Positions 18,176 to 27,284 of a stretch of DNA of 64,000 bases are shown piece by piece. The position numbers were made by a program, and so were the translations under genes. Source of the DNA: Alicyclobacillus sp. SO9 (GTDB lineage: Bacteria; Bacillota; Bacilli; Alicyclobacillales; Alicyclobacillaceae); the NCBI RefSeq assembly GCF_016406125.1, contig NZ_CP066339.1, forward strand, positions 744,001 to 808,000, in the 5' to 3' direction. Each line of letters starts with the position of its first letter. Within the stretch, counting starts at the first letter, position 1. A model generated the notes under the pieces. It saw only the letters and a program-made list of their open reading frames with translations. It searched no databases and was not told where the DNA came from.

Positions 18176-18361
18176 TTATCCTTCTGTACCGCCGGAAATT
18201 GTACGCACTTCTATATCTGCCCTTCGCCTGTGATTTGTACCAGAATACACCTGCTTGTGCTACAGACTTCAGAGGGTATACATGTGGAACCTTAAAAGCA
18301 CCTGCCAAAATCAGGGGAATATGATCGATAGAAATCCGCCATTCTATGAAAATAGCCCAGG

Positions 18362-18414
18362 TGGCCGACAATGATCGGAATACATGGCCGATATTTACTG
18401 GAATGACTGGCCGA
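18362..18414. repeat. Three 23-bp-spaced TGGCCGA repeats, likely scar of an IS21-family end
   Basis: TGGCCGA occurs at 18362-18368, 18385-18391 and 18408-18414, exactly 23 bp apart, with GGAAT in the intervening segments of the first two units. Multiple terminal repeats with this kind of spacing are characteristic of IS21-family ends. No istA or istB reading frame is visible beside it, so this is probably a scar. The remainder of 18176-18609 contains no gene I can support. Confidence 0.45.
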
Positions 18415-18609
18415 ATGCACCTTGTTTATGGTGGGATTTTGACGGCAATAAGGGCTCTAGTCTAACAAGAGAACAGACAGGGAACTGTCAAAATACACAT
18501 CAAATAGTATGTTTATAAGCGGGATTTTTAACATCGAAATATGCTGAGAATGATTGAAGAACATCAGTATCAATTTTGCTGTTCGCGGTCAATAGCCTAT
18601 CAAACAACA

Positions 18610-18647
18610 GGGTCCAGGGTTTCCTGGGCCCATTTTGTCATGCAGCT
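18610..18647 (+). promoter_or_regulatory. Hairpin leader of the first tad-like operon
   Basis: GGGTCCAGG and CCTGGGCCC form a 9-bp stem with one G-T pair around a 4-base loop, followed by ATTTTG, which looks like a terminator or attenuator. The right arm and the following bases (CTGGGCCCATTTTGTCATGC, 18624-18643) recur at 30271-30289 before the second half of the pilus operon. The element ends about 25 bases before the prepilin peptidase start. Confidence 0.5.
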
Positions 18648-18671
18648 ACACATTAGTAGGAGGTGGTTGTG

Positions 18672-19139
18672 GTGTGGATGCAACTGGGGGCGTCCTGGGC
18701 TGTTCTACTGGTAGTTTTAACTGCGGCTAGTTGGGTAGATATTCGTACACAAAGGATTCCCAATCTCCTGCTGGTTGCAGGGGTTGTCGCGGGCCTTGTG
18801 CTGCGTGTTGGATTTGGGGGAGCACATGGGTTTCTTGAAGCACTATTAGGCTTTGGAATAGGGCTATTGGCCGGGTTACTCGGAGAACGGCTGCCTATTG
18901 GAATGGGGCGTTGGGGGATGGGAGACGCCAAGACACTGGCTGTGATGGGGGTTTGTTTGGGATGGTTTGGCGTCGTGATCACGGCCTTTGGCGCTGGCAT
19001 CCTGTTAGCCGTCATCCGCCTGACGTCCCTGACCTTGCATAAGCCCATGCGAACATTGGCATTTGTGCCCGTGTTGGCGGTCTCTGCCTGCATCACCATG
19101 GGCGTGGAATTCGGGGTGTTTCAATGGCTGCGGATGTAG
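18672..19139 (+). CDS. Prepilin peptidase, A24 family (TadV/CpaA-like)
   Basis: A 155-residue integral membrane aspartic peptidase that would cleave the leader of pilin precursors. Both catalytic aspartates are present: the first in ASWVDIRTQRIPN near residue 23 and the second in the GxGD motif (GMGDAK) near residue 85. It lacks the N-terminal methylase domain of PilD, as expected for the TadV/CpaA group. The GTG at 18672 lies 8 bases after GGAGG and is favoured over an ATG at 18678 or a GTG at 18663. It opens the first pilus operon and overlaps the M50-like gene. Its likely substrates are the TadE/F-like proteins and the small pilin encoded 12-18 kb downstream. Confidence 0.85.
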   Translation: MWMQLGASWAVLLVVLTAASWVDIRTQRIPNLLLVAGVVAGLVLRVGFGGAHGFLEALLGFGIGLLAGLLGERLPIGMGRWGMGDAKTLAVMGVCLGWFGVVITAFGAGILLAVIRLTSLTLHKPMRTLAFVPVLAVSACITMGVEFGVFQWLRM

Positions 19140-19510
19140 TCGTGTGGGGCATCTTCGCCTTCCTGGTGGGTGTGGCAATCCATGAGAGTGGCCATGCAGT
19201 GGCCCGAAGTTGGTTGGGCCTGCGTTTTTGTATCGAGCTGGGGCGGGGACCCTGTCTGCTGAAGTCCAAGTATCTCGTTTTGCGGTTACTCCCTGTGGGC
19301 GCACGAACAAGGGGAGAGAAACCTACTTCGGTGGCAGTCCCTCTTGCAGGCCCAGTCTTTCAACTGGCGTTCGCGCTGTACCTGCTGCTATGGAGTCCGT
19401 GGATAGCCCTCCTTGGTGGCTTGGGTGCACTGACGATATTGCCCTATCGCGTTCATGGACAAGCGTCAGACGGGTTACTGGCGTTACAGATTGTTTTGAA
19501 AGGAGCATAA
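19124..19510 (+). CDS. Mini site-2-protease-like membrane metallopeptidase (M50)
   Basis: A 128-residue membrane protein starting inside the end of the prepilin peptidase gene. It carries the zinc motif HESGH (residues about 20-24, context AIHESGHAVARS) and a later ASDGLLAL segment matching the second M50 motif, whose aspartate is a zinc ligand. Two to three membrane segments surround these motifs. It is much shorter than usual site-2 proteases and has no PDZ or CBS domain. Its place between prepilin peptidase and TadZ-like genes suggests a role in pilus maturation or release of a membrane-bound regulator. The motif is clear; the substrate is unknown. Confidence 0.7.
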   Translation: MAADVVVWGIFAFLVGVAIHESGHAVARSWLGLRFCIELGRGPCLLKSKYLVLRLLPVGARTRGEKPTSVAVPLAGPVFQLAFALYLLLWSPWIALLGGLGALTILPYRVHGQASDGLLALQIVLKGA

Positions 19511-19513
19511 AGC

Positions 19514-20656
19514 ATGGTGAATTTGGAACGGAAGACCCCCATTCTGGCACTGGCCGTAGAGAATCCACCGGCAGAAGAATGGCTGCGTGGGGAGTTGGGC
19601 CAGTTCATGGAGGTGGCGCCCGAGGGAATACAGTCACCCGACGACATTCTTGGGGTCGACGTAGACCTGGTTCTGGTGGCCAGGCGGGCAACTGGTTCGG
19701 ATGTAGGGATTGAAGCGTTTGGAGAGACGCTTGAGGCAGCAACAGCCGGTGGGACAGATGTGATTGCGATTGTTGGCAACCTGGATGAAGCAGGGCATGA
19801 GGCGGTGGAGGTGGCAAGAACGCATCACGCCTGGGCTGTGTTAACCAGTGATGGAGAGGGTGTTGGCGGAGAAGAAGTCTTGGAAAAGGTCGTGGCGTAT
19901 TTCGATGACTGGGTGAACCGAAAGGCCAAATTACAACAGTCGAAAGTCAGGCTCCCGATGAAGGACACCCAGGGGAAACGCCGCAGTCCTTTGTTCGGCG
20001 GGAAACCCGCCATTCCGGACAATCACCTGATTGGGGTGACTTCGTCCGGGGCAGCCGGGGGCAGTTATTTTGCTTGGAACTTTGCCACGGCGTTGGCGCA
20101 GCAGGGAAATCCAGAAGTTCTGTTGATCAACGCAGAGGATACCACACTGGCCGCGTGGACCCATCTGAAGGAGACCCGCAGGACGGTGCTCAAAGGACAG
20201 GGAGAAGAAGCGAGGCACTTTGGTGTCAAAGTGGGGATTGCCACAGCCCCCATGTCAGAGGAGGAGTGGGTCCTGGCGGCCCGGATGAGTTTGTCGCAAA
20301 CGGTCATTGTGGACCTGACGAAGATGTCCGAGCCGCCATTGGAACGGGTCGAAACCTGGATTGATGTGCGGGACTGTGACCCGGCGCACAATCAGCGCCT
20401 GGCTGTAGATGCCACGCCGCATTTCGTCGTCATGAACCGAGTGCCCGACGGATTGCCGATTCAGGCCGAAGATGTCCTGATGGCCCCGCCCAACCTGACG
20501 TTGGCCGACGCGCCAACGCAACAAGTGCTGTCGATCTGGACAGGGCGGCCTATGGTCGTAGACGAGGCCGACTTGGCCCAGCAGATGATGCATCTATACA
20601 GTGAACTATCCAAACAGCGGGAGGGACAACTGTGGAAAGACCAACGTTCATCGTAA
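19514..20656 (+). CDS. TadZ/CpaE-like protein with degenerate P-loop
   Basis: A 380-residue protein with an N-terminal receiver-like half (about 1-130) and a C-terminal MinD/ParA-like half. At the P-loop position (about residues 175-190) the sequence is TSSGAAGGSYFAWNFATALA, which aligns with TSPKGGEGRTTLVTHLA of the next protein but lacks both lysines. It should therefore bind nucleotide poorly or not at all. TadZ/CpaE proteins mark the cell position at which Tad pili assemble. The ATG follows AAGGAG, and the stop overlaps the next gene's start by 25 bp. It could be a non-catalytic partner of the adjacent intact TadZ-like protein. Confidence 0.7.
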   Translation: MVNLERKTPILALAVENPPAEEWLRGELGQFMEVAPEGIQSPDDILGVDVDLVLVARRATGSDVGIEAFGETLEAATAGGTDVIAIVGNLDEAGHEAVEVARTHHAWAVLTSDGEGVGGEEVLEKVVAYFDDWVNRKAKLQQSKVRLPMKDTQGKRRSPLFGGKPAIPDNHLIGVTSSGAAGGSYFAWNFATALAQQGNPEVLLINAEDTTLAAWTHLKETRRTVLKGQGEEARHFGVKVGIATAPMSEEEWVLAARMSLSQTVIVDLTKMSEPPLERVETWIDVRDCDPAHNQRLAVDATPHFVVMNRVPDGLPIQAEDVLMAPPNLTLADAPTQQVLSIWTGRPMVVDEADLAQQMMHLYSELSKQREGQLWKDQRSS

Positions 20657-21819
20657 TTGACCCGAATTTGGAACGGGCGAGGGCCACGTGCGAGCTGCTG
20701 AGCCCCAAAGGAGACGCGTTCCCTACAGTTGAATTGAAAGGCGTCCTACGTATCCAGAAACAACAGGGGCATGTGGACGCTATTCTCCTGGATGTGGATG
20801 CCACGGAGGACTTGTCTGGGACTGTGGAACGGCTTCACCGGGTCTATCCTACGGCACTGCTGTACGTGACGGGGGAACGGATCCCGGTGAGTTTATGGGG
20901 GCCGCTCGTCGAGCTGGGTGTACGGGATTTGGTGTCCCATCCCTTGACGGCACGTAGAATCGCACAACTGGTGGGCTTTGACTTTGAATCGATAAAGCAG
21001 GAGGTTGCGCCGCATCCACAAGGGATCCCGGATACAGCCATGTCTGCCGTTGCTGCACGAAGACAATTGGATCACAAACCCACGTATTCCCGTGTTATCT
21101 GCGTGACCAGTCCGAAGGGCGGCGAGGGACGAACCACCCTCGTGACGCATTTAGCCAATCATTATGCGAAGCATGGCCCAGTGGTCATTATTGATGCGGA
21201 TGCGCAGGGGGATATCGCCAATGCATTCCGATTGGATGTCTCCCATACCATCGTTGAAATGGACAATGTGAAATCTGAGAAAGCCTATCTGGATACGCTT
21301 CTGGCGATGGACAAAGAAACCGGCATTCGAATCCTTCCGAGCCCCGTAGGGGAACGGATGAATCATATCTCCCGCAAGCAGCTGGAGCGGGCCATCCTAG
21401 AGTACCGTCGTTTCTACCCGGTCATCCTGATTGATTTACCGCAAGGCTTCTTGCCCCTGCATCGGACAGCACTGGACTTTGCCACACAGTACATTTGTGT
21501 GGTGACCCCGGATACAAAACGCTATCAGCGTGTTGAGGAGTATGTCCGGAAGTTGCGAACAGAAGGGGGAGAGCCTGGTGTGTCCCCTGTGGAATTTGTG
21601 CTGAACTATAACAAACCCTATAGCAAGATAGAGGACCGGCCTGTACGTGCCTTGTTACAAGGGTATAAGGTAACCGGTTTGCCCTACGACAGAAGCCTCA
21701 TGCAACGGATTGTCGGCAAAAAACTGTTTAAGGCCTGCAAGGTCCTGGAGGATGAGCAGGTCGATGTCGTCTCTCACGTCGTGCAACAAAGGAAGAAGTG
21801 GAGGGGGAAACGTGCATAA
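20632..21819 (+). CDS. TadZ/CpaE-like pilus-assembly ATPase with receiver-like domain
   Basis: A 395-residue protein. Residues 1-125 form a response-regulator-like fold (FIVIDPNLERA, AILLDVDA, LLYVTGE). From about residue 150 comes a MinD/ParA-type ATPase with deviant Walker A SPKGGEGRTTL (about 160-170) and VVIIDADAQGD (about 185). This is the CpaE/TadZ architecture, which localises and nucleates Tad pili. The GTG at 20632 follows GGGAGGG. It overlaps the preceding gene, and the next gene starts inside its last codons, so the operon is tightly coupled. Confidence 0.82.
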   Translation: MERPTFIVIDPNLERARATCELLSPKGDAFPTVELKGVLRIQKQQGHVDAILLDVDATEDLSGTVERLHRVYPTALLYVTGERIPVSLWGPLVELGVRDLVSHPLTARRIAQLVGFDFESIKQEVAPHPQGIPDTAMSAVAARRQLDHKPTYSRVICVTSPKGGEGRTTLVTHLANHYAKHGPVVIIDADAQGDIANAFRLDVSHTIVEMDNVKSEKAYLDTLLAMDKETGIRILPSPVGERMNHISRKQLERAILEYRRFYPVILIDLPQGFLPLHRTALDFATQYICVVTPDTKRYQRVEEYVRKLRTEGGEPGVSPVEFVLNYNKPYSKIEDRPVRALLQGYKVTGLPYDRSLMQRIVGKKLFKACKVLEDEQVDVVSHVVQQRKKWRGKRA

Positions 21820-22408
21820 GACAACAGGTGTTTTCATCGGGATCATCGGTGTGGTGGGTCTTGGCACCGGCATCTTGGCGCAGAGAGAGGTCTTCAATGC
21901 AAAGCATCTTACACCCGTGGTCGTGGCAGTTCGAAATGTATCTCCGTATCAAAAAATCACCCGTGCAGATGTACGGATAGAGAATCGTGCCCTCGTGAAC
22001 TTGAACACGCATCCAGAGACCAAGACAACAAGCGTGATCGGGCAGTACACCCGTACGGGGCTGGTTGCAGGAGAGATGGTCTTTCCAGGGACGGTATCGC
22101 ACAAGTCAGTCTTTATGAGTCTATCTGCCAATGAACGAGCTGTCGCCATTGCGCTCAATAATTCTGGATTTAGCATCCAAGACCTTCGACCAGGCATGCA
22201 TGTAGACCTGGTAGGTGCGACGCAAGGGGCTCACAGTGGTACAAGTGGCGGCATCATTGCTTCTGACGTCCGGATTCTGCAAGTGGTCACAGCGAATTCT
22301 ACCGCGCCGAACAAGATTATCGTCGCTGTGCCAGTAAGTGATGCGACGGCTGCCTCACAGGCCGCCATAGATGGAAATGTACGTGTGGATGTCGTACCGA
22401 AAGGGTAG
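21812..22408 (+). CDS. CpaB/RcpC-like pilus assembly protein with SAF domain
   Basis: A 198-residue protein. I chose the GTG at 21812, eight bases after a GGAGGGG run and overlapping the previous stop; an upstream ATG at 21710 has no support. A single N-terminal membrane anchor (about 5-22) is followed by a SAF-like domain (VVVAVRNVSPYQKITRADV) and the conserved pattern RAVAIALNN, then DLRPGMHVDLV, typical of CpaB/RcpC. These periplasmic or extracytoplasmic proteins support Flp/Tad pilus assembly. It lacks the extra C-terminal extension of proteobacterial CpaB. Confidence 0.82.
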   Translation: MHKTTGVFIGIIGVVGLGTGILAQREVFNAKHLTPVVVAVRNVSPYQKITRADVRIENRALVNLNTHPETKTTSVIGQYTRTGLVAGEMVFPGTVSHKSVFMSLSANERAVAIALNNSGFSIQDLRPGMHVDLVGATQGAHSGTSGGIIASDVRILQVVTANSTAPNKIIVAVPVSDATAASQAAIDGNVRVDVVPKG

Positions 22409-22502
22409 GGGAGAGGTGGCATCTATCATAATTATCTAAAAATAAGAATATGTGGTATTCTAAGTGTGAGAAATAGTAAATTTCAATAGGGGGCATATTG
22501 TC

Positions 22503-23492
22503 ATGAGGCGTTGGAATGGGGTAGCGGTGGTATTGGGGATTGTAGGTCTGATATCCGGGTGTGGCACGCACGTAGCATCCAGCCAGGCAAAAAATAATGT
22601 GGCGTCACATACGCCTGTCCGTGCCGTGACAAACACTGCTGGTATGCTGAAGACTGCAGACCAGTATCTGCACGGTACGATGTATTCCACACTCAACAAT
22701 GCCACATCTCCATCTCATACAAAGGGATCGACGACGAAGTCTACACCGAGCAAATCACCAAACAGGCCGTCCTCTTCGAAATCTACTGGTAAGCATACGT
22801 CAAAGACAATCACAACTGGGTCAACACAAGCGAAAACGAGCAGCTCGTCCAGTTCGAGTCATTATAGCAGCGGCACAAGTACTGCAACGACCAAATCGAC
22901 GTCACCGTCTTCAAGCGGGTCCAAGACAGCTACGTCGACACAGAGTACCAGTTCGAGTGCGTCCAATCATACAACATCATCGTCGGGAACGAAGACCACG
23001 ACGAAGAGTACCAGTGGGGGAAGTACGTCAAAGACCAGTTCAACGCCAACGAACACGAAGCCCAAGACTTCCGGTGAAGATGTGTGGGCTACGAATTATC
23101 TTAACAAGATGTACCAATACGATACGTATAACAGTGGCCCGAATGTCTCCTACATGAACTCTCTGACAGCAGAGTTGGCGAAAGGACAAGTTTCTGCCTC
23201 GACAGTGAAAAAGGACTTGGACGGACTCAAACCATGGAAAGCTACTATTGAAGGTATTAATCAAATGTGGCAGGTAAGTTACGTCCAGACCTGGACTAAG
23301 AATTTTTCAACTATGCCCTCTTCAACAATACCTATGAATAATTTGATTTCAACGACTATCCCTGGACAGTCAAACCAGGCAGATTATTTTCGCCTTTACG
23401 TCTGGTACAACGCAGACACGAAACTTTACACCATGGATATGCTTCAGGTCGGATTCGAACCCCCAAAAGTAAACATCGGCACTTCCAACTAA
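22503..23492 (+). CDS. Ser/Thr-rich lipoprotein
   Basis: A 329-residue lipoprotein with a basic start, hydrophobic span and lipobox LISGC near residues 17-21. Residues about 75-190 are almost only Ser, Thr, Lys and Gly, a flexible, possibly glycosylated spacer. The C-terminal 140 residues (from about GEDVWATNYL) form a soluble domain with many aromatic residues that I cannot assign. It follows the CpaB-like gene after an AT-rich gap and precedes a secreted adhesin, so it may anchor or display pilus parts on the cell surface. The ATG follows a G-rich site near 22490. Function unknown. Confidence 0.6.
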   Translation: MRRWNGVAVVLGIVGLISGCGTHVASSQAKNNVASHTPVRAVTNTAGMLKTADQYLHGTMYSTLNNATSPSHTKGSTTKSTPSKSPNRPSSSKSTGKHTSKTITTGSTQAKTSSSSSSSHYSSGTSTATTKSTSPSSSGSKTATSTQSTSSSASNHTTSSSGTKTTTKSTSGGSTSKTSSTPTNTKPKTSGEDVWATNYLNKMYQYDTYNSGPNVSYMNSLTAELAKGQVSASTVKKDLDGLKPWKATIEGINQMWQVSYVQTWTKNFSTMPSSTIPMNNLISTTIPGQSNQADYFRLYVWYNADTKLYTMDMLQVGFEPPKVNIGTSN

Positions 23493-23506
23493 AGAAGGTG
23501 AGTAAC

Positions 23507-26275
23507 TTGAAGTGGTCTCGGGTTATGCTCAGCATATTGAGCCTACCTATATCGGTCGTGGTTTTGAGTACAATGCATCCGACTATCGCACGAGCAGCCA
23601 CTCAGACGGTCAAAGTGGATGTTGGGACACTTTACAAGAGCATGACTTATAAGAGTTCTACCACCGATACGTACTCAGGTAGTCAATGGGGGCAATATTC
23701 GTCTACTTACAGCTACGACAAAACCGGCTATCAAGGGACACTCCATGCCACAACCGTAACGCTGGTTCCGAAAAACAAGATTACCAATCGCAGTACAACA
23801 CTCGCGCACACCATAGAAAAGGGACCATATTACTCAGGCACGGATGCGAATTTCCCTAACTCGTATTCCGAAACGTACACTGACTCCGCTTCAGGTGTAA
23901 CTAAGACGTATAGCTTGCAACGATCCGGTTCTCCTTACAAAGTCGCGGGTTCACAAAGTGAACAAACCTCTAAGTCATGGGGCGCAACGGGTAAAATCGG
24001 GAGCATTGTTATGGGGAGCAATGGATATCCGGTGGAACTGAGCAAGTTCGGCTACCCAATTATCGGCTGGATGTCGAATAGTTACTATGATTATCCTGGT
24101 GACGGTGGTGGACCTTACTATTTTCGCAGTAATCCGCAGTGGGTACATGATTACTATGGACCCAACGGCTCACCCAACTACTATGGTAAGTGGCCTGACA
24201 GTACACAAGGTTGGACTGCTATAAGTGAGACGTGGGCAGATTTCTTTCCCCAAAGCGCCAATAACTGGCCGAATGTAACCACATATGTCTATCACGATGG
24301 TCATTGGCGTCGTTGGTGGGTTTCTGACACAGGTATTTATAACGCGTACCGCAAAGGACTCAACATCGTGTACGAGCGGCCCAACTGGACTTGGGGTCAG
24401 AAATACTCGAGTACAGTATCCTTACCAAACATTTCGACGCAGTGGGAAGTCTATGTGACGTATTCTGGAACAGTGAATCCGATTACGCATGTGAGTGCTT
24501 CGCCACCTGTTGTCTACACGAACCAAACGTCGAAGGTCACCGGGACTGTGCCCGGTCCGATTGGTTCCAATCAGCGGCTCTTGATTTACGATCTTTCTTC
24601 AAGGCAAAACGTAGCGTATGGAGGCTGGGGCAGCGGCAAGGTGACAGCCAACGTTCGTTATGAAAGTGGACAATCTCACCAGTACGAGGTTTACGTGACC
24701 AACAGCGCCGGTCACTGGATAAGTGGCGGGAACAGGATTTGGGTGACGTGGATATGGCCTAAAATCACAGTAACAGCTTCACCGACCAGTTTGCTCACCA
24801 ATCAATCTACGACGCTTACCGCTTCGGTTCCATCTGGAACGCTCCCGCCTACGGACAAGCTTACGATCTGGGATACGACAAGCGGCGGTAACGTGATTGG
24901 ATGGAGTCAAGAAGGTGTGAGCAGCTTTTCGGGTCAAGTTACACAGACTACGCCAACTAGACAAACGTACGAGGCATTTATCACCAATAGGCATGGAAAT
25001 TGGCTCTCTGGTGGGACCACATGGAATGGCGGCGGCACCGAGGCTACGGTCTCCTGGCAGTGGCCGTCCGAATCCATCAGCGCCTATCCGAAAACATTGA
25101 CGGTAGACCATCATGCAACCCTGACCGCGAGTGTCCAGAGTGGGACACTCAGTTCCGGAGAACGACTGGAGATAGTGGACAAAACGACCGGTGGCCACGT
25201 GGCTTATGGTGGCTGGGACGTCACGACGATGACAGCCAGTGTCGCGGAATCGAGACCGACGACACAAGTGTATGAAGTGTTTATCGACGGCAGTCAGGGG
25301 CATCTTGCAGGTGGCCATGCTACCGCAGCTGTCACCTGGAACTGGCCGAGTCCAACGGTGCAGCTGAGTGCCTCTCCAACGTCACTACCGGTCGGGGCGA
25401 AAACGAGATTAGAGGCGGTTGGCGTGAATATTCCAACACAAGCTAAGCTCATCATCAGGAATGTTTCATCCAACAAAACCCTGGGCACCTATACCGCGCA
25501 GGACTTCACGTGGTCAAAGGTGCTGCCCGAGTCGGATAGCAAAAGAACGCCGCAGACTGATAGGTATATCGCGCAGGTGGTATCCTCCAGCGGCAAAGTT
25601 CTCACGCAAAGTAGCACGGTCACCGTGACCTGGACAAAGGACACAGGTGCGGCCACTGCGCCATTGAACCTCGTGCTACATGCAACGGGTATTCCACAAT
25701 ATATAGATCAGGGAAAGAGTTATGTTCAAAAGTTTGATGTGTCCAATGATGGGGCTGTACCGGTAGATACCGTACTTCGATTCCAGTATCAAGGCATGAA
25801 GTCCAAACAGGTACAAGACGGAGACATGAAGATTTGGAAAAACACACCTGTGACTGCGACACATGACTATCCGGTTGTCCTTGGCGCACATGATGCGACA
25901 CAGTTGACAGTGACTGTACCAGCCGGTACAGATTACATCTCTACGAGTTTGAACGCAGCTGGGTTGCCGAAGTGGGAACCGGACCCGAACTATAAGATAT
26001 TCTGGACGGCCTATGTGAACCCGGCACACAATCCGGTAGAAACGACATATGCGGATAACGTGGTGCAAATATCGGTGCCTACCAATCCGGCAGAACGAAA
26101 TGCACCGGAACCCGTTCCCTATGTCATTTCCAATCCGCCTGGAGAAACCATGTTTGGGGAAAAGCACTTCTATAATCCGAACTGGGTCTACAAAGGTGGA
26201 CAGTGGCACTACATTGGTCCTGGTCCGGCCAAATGGGTGACGGGAAAAGCAAAGTTTAATCCGGGCAATCCGTAA
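23507..26275 (+). CDS. Secreted multi-domain beta-repeat surface protein
   Basis: A 922-residue protein with signal peptide (to about ARAA). The TTG at 23507 lies 6 bases after AAGGTGA; a GTG at 23498 is the alternative. Residues about 35-325 are Tyr/Trp/Gly-rich and unassigned. About 325-710 contain four similar units of 90-100 residues, each starting like ASPTSL-TNQST-LTASV, passing a YEVF-N/D-S/R-G-W pattern and ending with ATVSWQWP. These look like Ig-like or carbohydrate-binding sandwiches. The last 200 residues form another beta domain and end at KFNPGNP, without membrane anchor or PVTG. Being last in the first pilus operon, it may be a secreted or pilus-tip adhesin; that is inference. 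Confidence 0.6.
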   Translation: MKWSRVMLSILSLPISVVVLSTMHPTIARAATQTVKVDVGTLYKSMTYKSSTTDTYSGSQWGQYSSTYSYDKTGYQGTLHATTVTLVPKNKITNRSTTLAHTIEKGPYYSGTDANFPNSYSETYTDSASGVTKTYSLQRSGSPYKVAGSQSEQTSKSWGATGKIGSIVMGSNGYPVELSKFGYPIIGWMSNSYYDYPGDGGGPYYFRSNPQWVHDYYGPNGSPNYYGKWPDSTQGWTAISETWADFFPQSANNWPNVTTYVYHDGHWRRWWVSDTGIYNAYRKGLNIVYERPNWTWGQKYSSTVSLPNISTQWEVYVTYSGTVNPITHVSASPPVVYTNQTSKVTGTVPGPIGSNQRLLIYDLSSRQNVAYGGWGSGKVTANVRYESGQSHQYEVYVTNSAGHWISGGNRIWVTWIWPKITVTASPTSLLTNQSTTLTASVPSGTLPPTDKLTIWDTTSGGNVIGWSQEGVSSFSGQVTQTTPTRQTYEAFITNRHGNWLSGGTTWNGGGTEATVSWQWPSESISAYPKTLTVDHHATLTASVQSGTLSSGERLEIVDKTTGGHVAYGGWDVTTMTASVAESRPTTQVYEVFIDGSQGHLAGGHATAAVTWNWPSPTVQLSASPTSLPVGAKTRLEAVGVNIPTQAKLIIRNVSSNKTLGTYTAQDFTWSKVLPESDSKRTPQTDRYIAQVVSSSGKVLTQSSTVTVTWTKDTGAATAPLNLVLHATGIPQYIDQGKSYVQKFDVSNDGAVPVDTVLRFQYQGMKSKQVQDGDMKIWKNTPVTATHDYPVVLGAHDATQLTVTVPAGTDYISTSLNAAGLPKWEPDPNYKIFWTAYVNPAHNPVETTYADNVVQISVPTNPAERNAPEPVPYVISNPPGETMFGEKHFYNPNWVYKGGQWHYIGPGPAKWVTGKAKFNPGNP

Positions 26276-26602
26276 GAGTCGTGAGGGAGCCATGCTATAG
26301 TTCTGAACGAATTACCTTAGAGAGATGTAAACATAAACCCTTGGCTCCTTCATGGAGTAGCGTGTATACCTAGTTTCTAATTTGAGTGTCGAGATAGTTC
26401 AGTCATGGATAAACATAAACATTGATGAATTCTACAAAATGGACGCGCAACGATTCCGTGTCACGTGCTGTCAAATGGAAATGTGGGACTGGAAACCCTA
26501 GTGCCGTGTTCTCTTACAGTTCAAATTGCCGAATATAAGACAATCGATAGCGTCCAAAAATGGTGAAAATCATGTCTCACAGTTTAGTCACACATTATTT
26601 TT
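26276..26602. other. Convergent intergenic region
   Basis: This gap lies between the plus-strand surface-protein gene and a minus-strand gene. GGAGCCA near 26286 and TGGCTCC near 26342 are complementary and could pair over a long loop. No gene is visible. Base composition becomes clearly AT-rich here, marking the left edge of the protease cassette. Confidence 0.4.
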
Positions 26603-27265
26603 TCAGGATGAAGATTTAGTGAGAATTATCAAAGAACTGGAGTTTTTAACTTCAACATTTGATTCTCCGAATTTTTTAAGAATATACTTCTTTTGACTTG
26701 GCGTTAATTTTGCTACATTAATTTCGTCCTTCCCAGTTGTAACATCTGGGCCATGACTAACTAAGTGAATGCCTCTTGAAGATAATATTTTTGCGCTTTG
26801 TGAAACCGTATGGTCAATTGTTAGAAGCTGTTTCTTGTTATGGGGCGTCTTTCTAAAAGTGAATAGTTTAGAATTAGCCCCATGTCTTATGACTTTTTCA
26901 GCTTTTTTGCTTAGTTTTGTCAAATAAACGTTAATATGTTTTCCGTTATTCGTTAAGACCACACCGCCATAAAGATTAGGAAATTGAGTCTTTCCTATGT
27001 CAGCAGATTTATGCACGGTTACATCAAGATCATAATGCCTTTCTTTTGAAGAGGGTATTGCAATTGAATTAGCATTTGAATAGAACTTCGGGTTTGTTCC
27101 CTTAGAAGAGCTTTTTGTCATGTTATTTGTTGATTCATGTACCGAATTCGCCCTGTTTTGATTAAAATGTGTAATTGCAAGATATCCGCTACCCGCTATA
27201 AACAAGAAGGATATACCAGTGAGAATACCAGTATATACAAATCCAAATTGATTAAATTTAAACAT
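26603..27265 (-). CDS. Membrane-anchored stand-alone protease prodomain paralogue
   Basis: A 220-residue protein. The ATG at 27265 is preceded by AAGGAGAC. One N-terminal membrane segment (about 9-30) is followed by a polar linker. Residues about 80-205 closely match the propeptide of the S1 protease encoded at 27896-29122: both contain DIGKTQFPNLYGGVVLTNN, INVYLTKLSK and LTPSQKKYILKKFG. The protein then ends, with no protease domain and no catalytic triad. A membrane-held prodomain could act in trans as chaperone or inhibitor of the neighbouring protease. The homology is seen directly; the role is inferred. Confidence 0.65.
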   Translation of the reverse strand: MFKFNQFGFVYTGILTGISFLFIAGSGYLAITHFNQNRANSVHESTNNMTKSSSKGTNPKFYSNANSIAIPSSKERHYDLDVTVHKSADIGKTQFPNLYGGVVLTNNGKHINVYLTKLSKKAEKVIRHGANSKLFTFRKTPHNKKQLLTIDHTVSQSAKILSSRGIHLVSHGPDVTTGKDEINVAKLTPSQKKYILKKFGESNVEVKNSSSLIILTKSSS

Positions 27266-27284
27266 ATGTGAAGTCTCCTTAAAG

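Noticed and set aside
22699-23157. Arg-rich plus-strand frame inside the lipoprotein gene
   Set aside because: It is an out-of-frame reading of the Ser/Thr-rich low-complexity region; the lipoprotein has a lipobox and signal peptide.
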